64,000 nucleotides of DNA from Natronoglomus mannanivorans (GTDB lineage Archaea; Halobacteriota; Halobacteria; Halobacteriales; Natrialbaceae), in NCBI GenBank assembly GCA_025517485.1, contig JAOPKB010000004.1, forward strand, positions 186,001-250,000, in the 5' to 3' direction. The position numbers and the translations under genes are program-made. Below the pieces are notes generated by a model. That model saw nothing but the letters and a program-made list of their open reading frames with translations, was not told where the DNA came from and made no database searches. Positions 1 through 8,911 of this stretch are shown here, piece after piece (within the stretch, counting starts at the first letter, position 1; each line of letters starts with the position of its first letter).

Positions 1-708
1 GAGATCGCGCCGACCGAACCGGCCGAGTTCACCGTCGACATCACGGGAACGAACTCGCCAGTCGAAGAGGGTGAAACCCTCGAGGTCAGCGCGAATCTCG
101 AGAACGTCGGCGGCGACGGCGATTCCCAGGAGATCACGCTCGCACTCGACGGCACCGTCGTCGACGGGACACAGGTAAGTCTCGAGCCCGGGGAAAGCGA
201 GTCGCTGACGCTGGTCGACGAAACGAGCGAGGGTGACGCCGGTGAGTACACCGCCGAGATCGCCAGCGAGAACGATAGCGACGGGACGCAGGTGACGATC
301 GAAGAAGCCGCCGAACCGGCGTTCTTCGCCGTCACCGACGTCTCGGCACCGGAGAGCGCCGAACCTGGCGAGGAGATTTCAGTCACGGCGACGATCGAGA
401 ACGAGGGCGACCTCGAGGACACGACATCGGTGTCACACTTCGTCGACGGCGCGCTCGCCCAGTCGACCGACGTGACGCTGGCCGGCGACGAGGCGGTGCA
501 GGTGACGTTCAGTGCGGTGATTCCGGAGGGGGCGACGGGATCGTCGACGCAGACGGTCGAGACCGAAGACGAGAGTGCGACGGCGACGGTATCGATCCTC
601 GAACCGGACCCGGAGACACCGACGCCGGCGGATACTCCTGAACCCGAGACACCCGATCAGAATTCCGGCGAGGAGCAACCTGCTGAGGAAGCTAACGGTG
701 CAGCATAG
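1..708 (+). CDS. CARDB-type surface/secreted protein, C-terminal part (5' end outside window)
   Basis: The frame is open from base 1 to the TAG at 706-708, so this is the C-terminal 235 residues of a larger protein; the first in-window Met at 292 is internal. Two tandem beta-sandwich repeats are visible, each with the pattern of CARDB/APHP domains (a glycine-glutamate turn, then alternating hydrophobics such as LEVSANLENVG and ISVTATIENEG). They are followed by a Pro/Thr/Glu/Asp-rich tail. Such repeats are typical of extracellular haloarchaeal proteins. No C-terminal membrane anchor (PGF-CTERM type) follows the tail, so the protein may be secreted or anchored at its N-terminus. Function beyond a surface role is unknown. 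Confidence 0.8.
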   Translation, partial: EIAPTEPAEFTVDITGTNSPVEEGETLEVSANLENVGGDGDSQEITLALDGTVVDGTQVSLEPGESESLTLVDETSEGDAGEYTAEIASENDSDGTQVTIEEAAEPAFFAVTDVSAPESAEPGEEISVTATIENEGDLEDTTSVSHFVDGALAQSTDVTLAGDEAVQVTFSAVIPEGATGSSTQTVETEDESATATVSILEPDPETPTPADTPEPETPDQNSGEEQPAEEANGAA

Positions 709-977
709 CTCGAGTCTTTCGAGTCCACGTTTGTCCGTCCGATCGTGACCGTCTAAGTGGACGAACGCACGGTTCGAGCCGGTCACTGTCTTTCGGTGTC
801 CGGCCAGACCGGTGGGGTCCTGCGGACGATTCGTGACTCGAGGGACGGATTTTGCCTCGAGTGTTCTCGTCTGGTCGATACGGACACAAAAACGAGCGAA
901 TCAGAAGACGAGCGAGGTCGTCGTTGTCTGTCTGAACGCTGATTCGAGAACCCTGTTGTCGGATCTCGGACCGCCGA

Positions 978-1271
978 TCAGTGCTGGTGACCGGTCGCCT
1001 CGCCGAAGGTCACGCCGAAGCGCTCTTCGAACTGGTCCATGATTTCTGCTTCTGCGTCCTCGACGTCGCCTTCGACTCCTTCGCCGTGGTGGACGAGGTG
1101 GTGTGCACGGCTCGCGAAGGAGAGAAGCGTGATGTCACCGACGGCTTCGGTCGGTGACTGATCGCCTTCCGAGAGGAGTTCGATCAGCGACGCCGGGATG
1201 GTAACGTCGTCGGTGTCGCCGGTCTCCGATTCGATGGTGAACGTGATCGTCTCGACGGAGTCGTCTGCCAT
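978..1271 (-). CDS. Conserved haloarchaeal hypothetical protein (DUF7545-like)
   Basis: 97 residues starting MADDSVETITFTIESE. The start at 1271 is chosen over the longer open frame to 1409 because the upstream 46 residues have no haloarchaeal protein character and would overlap the promoter of the divergent gene at 1402. The protein is acidic, has no transmembrane segment, and ends in a His-containing tail (ATGHQH). It resembles a small family found only in haloarchaea (I believe DUF7545, from memory). Function unknown. Confidence 0.72.
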   Translation of the reverse strand: MADDSVETITFTIESETGDTDDVTIPASLIELLSEGDQSPTEAVGDITLLSFASRAHHLVHHGEGVEGDVEDAEAEIMDQFEERFGVTFGEATGHQH

Positions 1272-1370
1272 ACCCACATCTGGTCGGGTGACCCTAAAGG
1301 TGCTGTGACTTGTGTCGACGCAGTGAGCGAAGCCGTACACTCGGTGGCGACAGCTCTCCGACCCCCTGTC

Positions 1371-1378
1371 GTTTATGG
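1371..1378 (+). promoter_or_regulatory. TATA box of the small gene at 1402
   Basis: GTTTATGG is centred about 27 nt upstream of the ATG at 1402, the spacing of a haloarchaeal leaderless promoter. It supports the 49-residue gene that follows. Confidence 0.5.
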
Positions 1379-1401
1379 CGATCCGGACCGAAGACGCAGG
1401 T

Positions 1402-1551
1402 ATGTCCACGGTCGAACTCGAACTCGAGGAAGAGACCGTCGAACGGCTCGACGCGCTCCGCGTCGACGACGAATCCTACGACGAGCTCGTTACTGAACTG
1501 ATCAACATCTACGAGGCCAGCGAGTATACGATGTTCCACGCCGGTGATTGA
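1402..1551 (+). CDS. Short antitoxin-like/RHH-type acidic protein
   Basis: 49 residues, MSTVELELEEETVERLDAL at the start, then a helical segment and the ending MFHAGD. A beta strand followed by two helices containing ERLDALR and YDELVTELI resembles the ribbon-helix-helix or VapB-like layout of small haloarchaeal DUF7557-type proteins. A TATA box 27 nt upstream supports expression. No toxin gene is adjacent: downstream lies a convergent gene and upstream a divergent one. It is therefore either an orphan antitoxin-like DNA-binding protein or a solitary regulator. Confidence 0.6.
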   Translation: MSTVELELEEETVERLDALRVDDESYDELVTELINIYEASEYTMFHAGD

Positions 1552-1626
1552 GGATCGGTAGCGTCGTCGATTCGATCGTGGTCTCGATACCAGTTCTCGA
1601 GAACTCTCCAGTCCCGTGTTCCGCGC

Positions 1627-2091
1627 TCAACTCTCGGCGGCAGCCTCACGCACTGAATCCCAGCGACCGTTGGACTCGAGTTTTGCCTGTAGTTCCTCGG
1701 CGTACTCCCGTGTGAGGGTCTCGGCAGCCTCGCGTTCCTCGTCGTAGGAGCCACCGCCGCTGCCCATGCCGAGTGCGCCCTTGAGCGAGTCGACGATGCC
1801 GCCCGACCCCGACCCCGATCCGGCTCCCGACCCCTGGGTCTGGCCGCCCATCGCACCCACCTGCGAGCGGACGTTCTCGAGTTCGGGCAGTATCTGCTCG
1901 ATCTTCTCGGTGTTGGCGACGATGCGTGCGGCATCGGGGTCCTCGGGGTTCTCGATCTCGAACTCCGTGGCGGTCATGATGAGACTCCACTCCTGGCTCG
2001 TAAAGCGGGAGTTGGCGATGCGGGAGTTGAACTCCTGATCGACGGTCATCCGCTCGCCGACGATCCGGTCGGTCCACGAGTTGTCGCTCAT
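1627..2091 (-). CDS. Conserved haloarchaeal protein (DUF5799-like)
   Basis: 154 residues starting MSDNSWTDRIVGERMTVDQ. A folded N-terminal half (to about residue 80) is followed by a Gly/Ser-rich linker near residues 85-115 and a helical acidic C-terminus. No membrane segment or signal peptide. The opening residues match a conserved haloarchaeal family that I recall as DUF5799. The Gly/Ser linker suggests a flexible tether between two folded parts. Function unknown. Confidence 0.75.
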   Translation of the reverse strand: MSDNSWTDRIVGERMTVDQEFNSRIANSRFTSQEWSLIMTATEFEIENPEDPDAARIVANTEKIEQILPELENVRSQVGAMGGQTQGSGAGSGSGSGGIVDSLKGALGMGSGGGSYDEEREAAETLTREYAEELQAKLESNGRWDSVREAAAES

Positions 2092-2317
2092 ACCAGAACG
2101 TTTGCGAAGCGAGGGTATCAGGGTTTTCCCCGAAAAGCGGTTTCGTCTGCAGGGTTCACCGCTGGAAGTCGATCGTTGTCAATTCCGTGTTCGAGATTGC
2201 CTGTGAAACTCGCGCTTAGTGCAAGGATCCGCGTAACGCGGGCCGCTATCGGGCTGAAATATCAGAAAACGATCCTCTGGGGGCCGGTCACCCCTGGAAC
2301 GTCCTCTTCAACTCCGT

Positions 2318-2899
2318 TCACTCCTCCGTCGTTGTGGAGGACGAATCACACAGTTTTGCATCTGGTGCATCCGTCAGGTCATCGTACGGCCCTGCGACAA
2401 TCGCATCACACTGGTCGACAGCGGATTCGATTCCGCTGTCAGTAATCTGAACTGCGACCGATCGATAGTCGCTCCCCTCGTGGGGACAATCGCCACTCGT
2501 CCACGGGATCTGGTGGTCGTATCCGTCCGTTTCGATTCGAATTGTCGCACGATCTCCGGTGAGAACGTCGGCAAACTCGAGTCCTTCTCCACCGTTCACA
2601 AGATACGAGTCGTCCACGATGGGCTCATCTGCCTCAACGATGACGGACGTACACCGTGACTGGTCAGTTTGGTTTTCTACATAGATCGAGTGATCCCTGG
2701 TAGACTGCTCCAACGGTGTCGAACTTCGCTTCGATTCGTCGTCCGTAGGCGTTTCCGTGATCGAGGGGGTATCGTTCGCACTGTCCGCTCGACCATCAGG
2801 AGACGCTGTCGGGTCGTCCTGTCCCGTCCCATCGAGACACCCTGCGCTCGAGGCGGGAAGGGCGAGTGCGACACCGAGAAGGAGTGAGCGGCGGTCCAT
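2318..2899 (-). CDS. Secreted lipoprotein, hypothetical
   Basis: 193 residues. The N-terminus MDRRSLLLGVALALPASSAGC has a short basic start, a hydrophobic core and a lipobox (SAGC, Cys21), so the mature protein should be lipid-anchored outside the cell. A Thr/Ser/Asp-rich linker runs to about residue 75. The rest is a compact domain with four Cys residues (SRCTS, GDCPH, DQCDA, KLCDS) that could form disulfides. The segment after the linker reads like a small beta-sandwich. No recognised family; its transcript probably starts from the AT-rich stretch near 2920-2950. Confidence 0.7.
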   Translation of the reverse strand: MDRRSLLLGVALALPASSAGCLDGTGQDDPTASPDGRADSANDTPSITETPTDDESKRSSTPLEQSTRDHSIYVENQTDQSRCTSVIVEADEPIVDDSYLVNGGEGLEFADVLTGDRATIRIETDGYDHQIPWTSGDCPHEGSDYRSVAVQITDSGIESAVDQCDAIVAGPYDDLTDAPDAKLCDSSSTTTEE

Positions 2900-3056
2900 A
2901 TTCTGCTCACCGACCGCTCTATAAAATGTCTTCTGGTCGAAAATATAATTCAGTCGGAATCGCTCAATTCACTGCCGATCTCCCCGATGTCGCCCGCATG
3001 ACTGTCGAAGAGCACACGAATATGGGAGAACCCACGACTGAAGTCGCGGTCGGATG

Positions 3057-3848
3057 TCACGTCTCGAGTTCCGCCTCCAATCCGTACCCCGCTTCGACGA
3101 GTTCTCTCAATCGCTGGACGAATCGCGCAGCGGGCGCGCCGTCGACGACGTCGTGGTCGACCGTCACCGTGAGGCTGAGGTACTCTCGAGGTTCGATCTC
3201 TCCGTCGACGAGACCCGGCTTCCGATCGATCCCGCCGACCGTCAACTGGAGTGTGTAGTTCGTCGGACTGATCCCCCAGCCGCCACCCGTGCCGAACATC
3301 CCGACGGCGGTTACGGCGACGGTGCCCGCCACGCGTTTCCAGTGACGAGGAGAGACCTGTGGCAGCCGCCACAGCAGCCGCCGAACCGGCCCCGGGAGTC
3401 GGAGCCCCAGAGACGCCACTCGCGTCTGCCGTCTATCGTCCGGATCCGTCTGAGCCGTCCGGATTTCGTCGTGAACCGACTCGAGTGATCGCCGATTCGC
3501 TCCCCTGATCACGTGTGGAACGCCGACGTGGGACCCTCCGATCTGCCGTTCGACGAGCACGTTCACGTCGACGTCCTCGAACTGAACGAGTCGTCCACGC
3601 CAGTCGCGATAGGCCTGCACGTGTGGATGGTCTTCGAGAGCGCGAGCGAGACAGACGACGAGAAACGCGGTGAACGAGGGTTTCTCTCCCGTCTTCGTTT
3701 CCAGTGTTCGAATGCGCTGTCTGGCTTCGGTCACGTCGAACTCGACGAGTCCGTGAACGACGCTGCGCCGGCCAGCCATCCGCATGTAGTCGACGGTCCC
3801 CCGACGCTGCAACGGAACGGACCCGACCGTCTCTCCCTCGTTAGCCAT
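3057..3848 (-). CDS. 2-oxoacid dehydrogenase E2-like acyltransferase domain protein
   Basis: 263 residues with the chloramphenicol-acetyltransferase-like fold of the E2 catalytic domain. The signature DHDVVDGAPAARF near residues 231-243 gives the catalytic His (about 232) and the DG pair. N-terminal motifs (VHGLVEFDVTEARQRI, KPSFTAFLVVCLARAL) match E2 cores. There is no lipoyl domain and no E1/E3-binding domain, and no other dehydrogenase-complex subunit lies nearby, so this is a stand-alone acyltransferase rather than a pyruvate dehydrogenase component. Substrate unknown. It is the only gene between the lipoprotein and the OsmC gene. Confidence 0.75.
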   Translation of the reverse strand: MANEGETVGSVPLQRRGTVDYMRMAGRRSVVHGLVEFDVTEARQRIRTLETKTGEKPSFTAFLVVCLARALEDHPHVQAYRDWRGRLVQFEDVDVNVLVERQIGGSHVGVPHVIRGANRRSLESVHDEIRTAQTDPDDRRQTRVASLGLRLPGPVRRLLWRLPQVSPRHWKRVAGTVAVTAVGMFGTGGGWGISPTNYTLQLTVGGIDRKPGLVDGEIEPREYLSLTVTVDHDVVDGAPAARFVQRLRELVEAGYGLEAELET

Positions 3849-4099
3849 GGGTGTTATACGTCAACGAGACACATACACCTTCGTCCCACTGTCGCGCTCG
3901 TCGACCGATCCACTGCTCGACGTTCGCACCGACGTTCGCACAGCTGGCGATGTCGACGACGTTTCACGGGAGAGGCGGTGTCGTCACCCATCACCGACCC
4001 ATCGAACCGCCGAACGAAACCCGGCGTCGGTGCTGCGATCGACGTCGAAACGCGAAAACGATTCGACCGAATCGGTCGGTTCAGCGGCGGACGCCGGAA

Positions 4100-4495
4100 C
4101 TAGACCGCGCCGCCTTCGAAACTCGTCTCGGCGTGCAGACTGTCCTTCAGCGCGTCGTGGACCTTACACAGCTCGAACGCACGGTCGACGATCTGCTGGC
4201 CCTTCTCCTCGTCGACGTCTTCTTCGACGCGGATATCGAAGCTGATCGACTCGAGCTTGTCGTCGTCGTTGAGCTCGCCCGAGACGTCGATCTCGATCGT
4301 GCCGAGCTCCTCGACGTCGCGCTGCTGGCCGCCGACGCGCAGGGCGGGGACGTAACAGGAGCTGTAGGCCGCGAGCAGCGCCTCGAGCGTGTCCGGGCCC
4401 TCCTCACCCGTGGCGTCGATCGTCGACTCGAAATCGCGGATCTCGTTCGTCGAACTGAATCCCTCCTCGGAGACGGTGGTGACTTCTTTCGCCAT
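4100..4495 (-). CDS. OsmC family peroxiredoxin-like protein
   Basis: 131 residues, usual OsmC length. The two redox cysteines of the family are present: Cys47 in AAYSSCYVPALRV and Cys110 in FELCKVHDAL. OsmC/Ohr proteins reduce hydroperoxides through this Cys pair. The start MAKEVTTVSEEG at 4495 faces the divergent gene at 4669 with 173 nt between them. A role in oxidative-stress defence is inferred from the family; the reductant in haloarchaea is not evident here. Confidence 0.88.
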   Translation of the reverse strand: MAKEVTTVSEEGFSSTNEIRDFESTIDATGEEGPDTLEALLAAYSSCYVPALRVGGQQRDVEELGTIEIDVSGELNDDDKLESISFDIRVEEDVDEEKGQQIVDRAFELCKVHDALKDSLHAETSFEGGAV

Positions 4496-4668
4496 TGCGT
4501 TCGGACCGTCAACGGGGAGGTGCGTAAACGTTGGTCACCGTCACAATTCTGGCTGGCATCGCCTTCCGTTCGACTCGCTCAGTCGCATCCGACCGTCACG
4601 CCCGCTCACAGGTTCGACCGAGCGTTTTTGTCCGTCGACGGCGGAGTCACCATAGGGTGTGATACCAC

Positions 4669-5088
4669 ATGTCGAACTCGGCGATCACGGTCGGTGAAGG
4701 GATGACACTCGCGTTCGAACTCTCGGCGCTCGAGCGACTCGCAGATCCGAGCGCGGTGTTCGCCGACGCTCGAGAGTGGAGTCGCTACGTCGGCGTCATC
4801 TCGAACGACACCGACGCCGTCGAGTCCTACGTGCGAGAACACGACCTCGAACCGGATTTCGACCTCGACGGTCGCGACAAGTGGCTCGCGAGTTCGGAGA
4901 TCAGACGGGAGACCGAGACGGAGCGACACGTGTTCGTCGGCGCGGGGACGGAAGACCGGCGGATCGCCGAGCACACCGGCTGGGAGTTTATCCCGATCAC
5001 CGAAGCCGCGGAGAAGGCGGGGTGGACACTCGAGAGCGACCGAGAGAAGCCGAGCCTCCTCGCCCGGATTCGAGCGTGGTTCTCGTGA
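4669..5088 (+). CDS. Conserved haloarchaeal hypothetical protein (DUF7124-like)
   Basis: 139 residues starting MSNSAITVGEGMTLAFELSA. The central part (SRYVGVISNDTDAVESYV, then a conserved RDKWLASSEIR and HVFVGAGTEDRRIAEHTGW) looks like a small alpha/beta fold. A Lys/Arg-containing C-terminal helix ending ARIRAWFS might touch membrane or nucleic acid. I recall a haloarchaeal family DUF7124 with this pattern, but no function. Transcribed divergently from the OsmC gene. Confidence 0.7.
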   Translation: MSNSAITVGEGMTLAFELSALERLADPSAVFADAREWSRYVGVISNDTDAVESYVREHDLEPDFDLDGRDKWLASSEIRRETETERHVFVGAGTEDRRIAEHTGWEFIPITEAAEKAGWTLESDREKPSLLARIRAWFS

Positions 5089-5258
5089 GTCGTGGTCTCA
5101 GTCCTCGTCCTCGTCCTCGTCCTCGTCTCCGTCCCAGCCCCAGTCACAGTGATCGCTCGCGTCCCGGCGTGTCGTCCTGCCGGCCGTGTTTTCCGTTGTG
5201 CTCTTCGCTCGCCGCCCGTTCGGTTGTCCTTCCGGTCGATAGTCGCCAGTAACGGTCC

Positions 5259-5264
5259 AAAAAA
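5259..5264 (-). terminator. Oligo-T terminator of the UPF0173 gene
   Basis: Six consecutive T residues on the minus strand, 18 nt past the stop codon at 5283. Archaeal RNA polymerase terminates at such T tracts. Confidence 0.5.
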
Positions 5265-5282
5265 GGTCGATCTCGGACGGCG

Positions 5283-6014
5283 CTACGACGACAGCTCGAA
5301 CGACTCGTCGCCCTCGAGGACGTGGACGTCGGCGTCACTGCCGGCGTCCGAGACCTTCTCGGCGAACTCCTCGGGATCCTGTTCGATGGGCGGGAACGTA
5401 TCGTAGTGCATCGGGAAGGCGTGGTCGACGTCGAGCCAGTCGATGGCGATGGCGGCCTGCCACGGCCCCATCGTGAAGTGATCGCCGATCGGGAGTGCAG
5501 CCGCGTCGGGCTCGAGGAAGGAGGCGATGACGTCGATCATCTCGGTCATGAGGCCGGTGTCGCCGGCGTGATAGAAGGTCGTGCTGTCCTCGTCGTTTGC
5601 GACCTCGGACGGCTCCGTATCCGAGATAACGAAGCCGGCGGGCATGCCGGCGCTGCCGTCGTACTCGGTCATGATGCCGTTGGTGTGGTCGGCGCGGTGC
5701 ATGGTGACGTAGGCGTCCCCGCACTCGACCGTTCCGCCGATGTTCATGCCCATGCCGCCGACGGCGTCCTCGTAGCCGAACTCCTCCTGACAGTACGAGA
5801 CGAGTTCCGGCGTCGCGACGAGCGTCGCCTCCGAGAAGGCGCCCGCGTCGGCGATGTGGTCCGCGTGGCCGTGCGTGAGCAACACGTAGTCCGGCGTGTC
5901 GACGTCCGACGGCTCGAGGTCCGTCTTCGGGTTGTCGAAGAACGGGTCGATCAACAGGTCCGTTTCTCCGACAGTAACTGACCACGTCGAGTGACCGTGC
6001 CAGGTGAGTTGCAT
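5283..6014 (-). CDS. UPF0173 metal-dependent hydrolase (MBL fold)
   Basis: 243 residues. The metallo-beta-lactamase signature is HGHADH at residues 48-53 (His48, His50, Asp52, His53), with downstream metal ligands in the MHRADHT, HAGDTG and MHYDTF segments. Length and the N-terminal [10 protein letters not shown] are characteristic of the UPF0173 (YtkL-like) group. A T tract follows the stop. The substrate of this group is not established. It is monocistronic by position. Confidence 0.88.
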   Translation of the reverse strand: MQLTWHGHSTWSVTVGETDLLIDPFFDNPKTDLEPSDVDTPDYVLLTHGHADHIADAGAFSEATLVATPELVSYCQEEFGYEDAVGGMGMNIGGTVECGDAYVTMHRADHTNGIMTEYDGSAGMPAGFVISDTEPSEVANDEDSTTFYHAGDTGLMTEMIDVIASFLEPDAAALPIGDHFTMGPWQAAIAIDWLDVDHAFPMHYDTFPPIEQDPEEFAEKVSDAGSDADVHVLEGDESFELSS

Positions 6015-6197
6015 AACCGTTCGTCCCTACTCACCTTATATACTAAAACGTACTGTCACCCGGACGTATTGCCCGCTTTTTCGCCCCGTCTGTCACACGC
6101 AACGGAGACGATCTCTCGTCGAATCGAGTCGAGAGCGATTCCGTCCATCGCTCTCGACGACCCGACGACCTTTATCGCCGACACGCGAAGATCCGGT

Positions 6198-6461
6198 ATG
6201 CTCACACTGGATATCGACCAGTTCATGCTCGAGCTCAAAGACGGCGCGTTCAAGAACGTCGGCCCGGCGACCAAATCGGCGTCGGTCAAACTGTTCGACG
6301 TCGAGGAGGCCGAGGCCCGCGAGTTCGGTGACAAACGCGTCAAACTCGTCTTCGAGGACGACGACGGCAACGAGGTACAGGTCGCGCTCTTTCCGGAGGA
6401 CGTTCGCAAGATTATGAGGGACGTAGAGGCGCTCGAGGACGATTCGCCGGTTTTCGAGTAG
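6198..6461 (+). CDS. Conserved haloarchaeal hypothetical protein
   Basis: 87 residues, MLTLDIDQFMLELKDGAFKN onward, ending DDSPVFE. The start at 6198 is chosen because a TATA-like CTTTATCG at about 6170 lies 25-28 nt upstream. The longer open frame from 5991 would run back over the divergent UPF0173 gene start. The alternating strand pattern (KRVKLVFEDDDGNEVQVALF) suggests a small beta-rich fold with one C-terminal helix. Conserved in haloarchaea by impression; function unknown. Confidence 0.72.
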   Translation: MLTLDIDQFMLELKDGAFKNVGPATKSASVKLFDVEEAEAREFGDKRVKLVFEDDDGNEVQVALFPEDVRKIMRDVEALEDDSPVFE

Positions 6462-6481
6462 CTCGGCGAAGATAGACGCCG

Positions 6482-7825
6482 TCAGCCGGTATCGTCGGTT
6501 TCGGTACCACTCGCGTACGGCGCCTCGGCCAATCGCCCATCGATCACTGCGAGCGGACGCAACTCGCCGACGGTGACGTCGGGACGATCTCGGAGGTCGC
6601 GTGCGACCGGCTCGGAGACGACCAGTTCGTCCGGATGCATCGTATTCTGGATACGGGCGAATCGCAGGTCTCCGGGGTCGTCGACGCCGGTCGTCGAACA
6701 CGAGAGCAACAGCGCCGTCTCGTCGTCCGGAACGACGAACGGCAGTTTCGCCCGATTCGGCTCGCCGCTGGTGACGATGTTGACGTACATGTCCTCGAGA
6801 GCGAGCTCCTCGAGGACGTCCCGGTGGACGAAATCCGCCAGGCCGATGCCGAGTGCGTTGCCGTGCGAGGCCGGGGTTATCGATCGTGCGTAGATTCGCG
6901 TGATCGCGGGCCGGTCGGGTTCGCTCTCGCCGTGGAACTGCATCCGCCCGACGACGTTGGTGTCCATCCCGGTGCCGCTGACGTCCTTGCCCAGTTCGTC
7001 GAGGACGAGCAGATCGAGGTCGTCGACCGGCAGCGTCGGTAACGTCTCGCGGGCTCGCTCGAGGAGTTCGGGTTCGCGCTCGAGGATCCGGTCGGCGGCG
7101 ACCCCCTCGATGTGTGCGGCGCGGTCGCGGGCGTTTTCGATCAGGGCGACACCGCCGACGATCGGGAGCGCCGAGAACAGGATCGCGGCGCGTTCCCGGA
7201 TGACCTCGCTGAAGTCTCCGGCGAGCCCAGCGTTGTGAAGTGACTCGGCGCCGCGGTGTTTCCCGAGCCCGACGACGGCCATCTTGCAGAGCCCGCTCTC
7301 GACGGGGCCCGTGAAGTCGGTGTGGGGTTTGACCCGGTTCGCCAACAGGATCGCGTCGGCGTCGGTCGCATCCTGTGCGGCGTACACCGGCCGCTCGAGG
7401 GTGTCGCTCCCGACTTGGTCGACGGTCATGGAGGTCCGAATCTCGCAGCCGAGCGACGCTTCGGTGACGCCGAGCGCCGCGAGCGTCTCGCGCTGGCCCG
7501 CCGCCGTGGCCCCGCCGTGGCTTCCCATTGCGGCGACGACGAACGGCTCGAGACCGCGGTCCTGAAGCACCGAAACGGTCGTCTCGAGCACGTTCGGCAT
7601 GTCGTGAATCCCGCGGCTTCCGGCGGTGATCGCGACCGACGAGCCCGGTTCGAGGTCCTCGAGGCCGGTGATATCGTCGATCGCGCTCCGCGTCGCCGCG
7701 GCCACGTCGTCGACCGTCTCCGGCTCTCGGTGCCGTCTCGCGACCGCAACTCGCGGGAGGTCCTCGAGGGTGGCGTCGGTCGCCGCCTGCAACGCCGCTG
7801 CCGACGGGACGTCGAACTCGGTCAT
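6482..7825 (-). CDS. LarA-family nickel-pincer isomerase (sugar-acid epimerase?)
   Basis: 447 residues, a divergent lactate-racemase (LarA) homolog. The residues expected for the nickel-pincer nucleotide site can be aligned: His103 (GSHGG), His168 (VKPHTDF), Lys181 (GLCKM, the cofactor-tethering Lys position) and His197 (ESLHNAG, the nickel-ligand position). The C-terminal half (SHGNALGIGLADF) differs from canonical LarA, marking a separate subgroup. The gene overlaps the upstream PdxA-like gene by 4 nt and is last in an operon with a DUF1537 kinase. LarA homologs are known to racemise or epimerise 2-hydroxyacids, including sugar acids, so conversion of a four-carbon acid before phosphorylation is the likely job. 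The exact substrate is inference. Confidence 0.78.
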   Translation of the reverse strand: MTEFDVPSAAALQAATDATLEDLPRVAVARRHREPETVDDVAAATRSAIDDITGLEDLEPGSSVAITAGSRGIHDMPNVLETTVSVLQDRGLEPFVVAAMGSHGGATAAGQRETLAALGVTEASLGCEIRTSMTVDQVGSDTLERPVYAAQDATDADAILLANRVKPHTDFTGPVESGLCKMAVVGLGKHRGAESLHNAGLAGDFSEVIRERAAILFSALPIVGGVALIENARDRAAHIEGVAADRILEREPELLERARETLPTLPVDDLDLLVLDELGKDVSGTGMDTNVVGRMQFHGESEPDRPAITRIYARSITPASHGNALGIGLADFVHRDVLEELALEDMYVNIVTSGEPNRAKLPFVVPDDETALLLSCSTTGVDDPGDLRFARIQNTMHPDELVVSEPVARDLRDRPDVTVGELRPLAVIDGRLAEAPYASGTETDDTG

Positions 7826-8910
7826 CGCGCACCTCGCCGGGCGGCCATGTCGGTCGCGACCGACACCGCCTGGAGCAGACTGCGTTCGGAGGCGATTCCC
7901 TCGCCGGCGATGTCGAAAGCGGTCCCGTGGTCGACGCTGGTTCGGAGTATCGGGAGGCCGACGGTGACGTTGACGCCGCTGACGGTCGCGTCCGCGTTCG
8001 TATTCGACTCGCCGTTTTCGCCGTCACCATCACCCTCACTGCCATCGCCCCCACCCGAGAACCCGAGCATCTTGATCGGAATGTGTCCCTGGTCGTGGTA
8101 CATCGAGACCACGCAGTCGTACGCACCACGGGCGGCCGCGACGTAGACCGTGTCGGGCGACTCCGGACCGCGGGCATCGATCCCCTCCTCGCGTGCCGCG
8201 ACGACGGCGGGTTCGATCTCCCGGGCTTCCGTCTCGCCGAGGACCCCGCCGTCGCTGGCGTGGGGGTTCAGCCCCGCGACGCCGATCGTCGGCTCGTCGA
8301 CGCCGAGTTCGACCAGCGCGTCGTCGGTCACCCGGATCGTCTCGAGGACCGAGTCGGTCGTGACGAGGTCACAGGCCTCTCGAAGTGGAACGTGCGTGCT
8401 CACGTGAGTTACCCGCAGGTCGCCTTCGATCAGCATCATCGAGTACGACTCCGTGCCGGTGTAGTCGGCGAGCATCCCCGTGTGCCCGGCGTACTCGCTG
8501 CCGGCGCGTTTCGTCGCCTGCTTGTTGATCGGCGCGGTCGTGATCGCGTCGATCGATCCCTCCCGTGCGAGTTCGATCGCCCGCTCGACGTACTCGAGAC
8601 TCGCCTGCCCGTAGGCCTCGCGGACCACGCCGTACTCGAGGCTCTCGGGATCGACGTTCGCGAGGTCGAGAACCGGGATCGCGTCTGCATCCGTGACTGC
8701 TTCGTCGACGGAATCGACCGCGACGACCCGACGTTCGCCCGCGAGCCCGCAGTTCTCGATCGCAGCGCGCAGGACGGCCGCATCGCCGATCACGACCGGT
8801 CGCACGCGGTCGTCCGCGAGGAGTTTCGGGTATCCCTTCGCGATGATCTCCGCGCCGATTCCGGCCGGATCGCCCATCGTAATGGCGACGGTGTGTGTGT
8901 CCACGTCCAT
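7822..8910 (-). CDS. pdxA: PdxA/PdxA2-family 4-phospho-acid dehydrogenase (decarboxylating)
   Basis: 362 residues. The family N-terminus ITMGDPAGIGAEI is clear, with metal-ligand histidines at 143 (AGHTGM), 217 (LNPHASD) and 272 (YHDQGHIPIK). PdxA enzymes oxidise and decarboxylate 4-phosphohydroxythreonine; the PdxA2 branch acts on 4-phospho-D-threonate/erythronate to give dihydroxyacetone phosphate. Sitting 1 nt after a DUF1537 kinase and overlapping a LarA-family gene, it fits PdxA2 rather than vitamin B6 synthesis. Unusual feature: a 20-25 residue Gly/Asp/Glu/Asn-rich insert at about 287-311, between the HDQG metal site and the conserved VTVGLPILRTSVDHG segment. Confidence 0.85.
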   Translation of the reverse strand: MDVDTHTVAITMGDPAGIGAEIIAKGYPKLLADDRVRPVVIGDAAVLRAAIENCGLAGERRVVAVDSVDEAVTDADAIPVLDLANVDPESLEYGVVREAYGQASLEYVERAIELAREGSIDAITTAPINKQATKRAGSEYAGHTGMLADYTGTESYSMMLIEGDLRVTHVSTHVPLREACDLVTTDSVLETIRVTDDALVELGVDEPTIGVAGLNPHASDGGVLGETEAREIEPAVVAAREEGIDARGPESPDTVYVAAARGAYDCVVSMYHDQGHIPIKMLGFSGGGDGSEGDGDGENGESNTNADATVSGVNVTVGLPILRTSVDHGTAFDIAGEGIASERSLLQAVSVATDMAARRGAR

Positions 8911-8911
8911 G

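Noticed and set aside
5098..5132. GTCCTC repeats as a regulatory element
   Set aside because: Simple low-complexity sequence just after a gene end; no pairing or conserved layout is visible.
6093..8177. 694-codon minus-strand frame overlapping the LarA-like and PdxA genes
   Set aside because: Arg/Pro-rich translation typical of an out-of-frame reading of high-GC coding sequence; the LarA-like and PdxA frames carry clear motifs instead.
7822..8910. PdxA as a vitamin B6 biosynthesis gene
   Set aside because: No PdxJ or other B6 genes are near, and the operon partner is a DUF1537 kinase, which points to sugar-acid catabolism. The family symbol is kept but the pathway call is changed.
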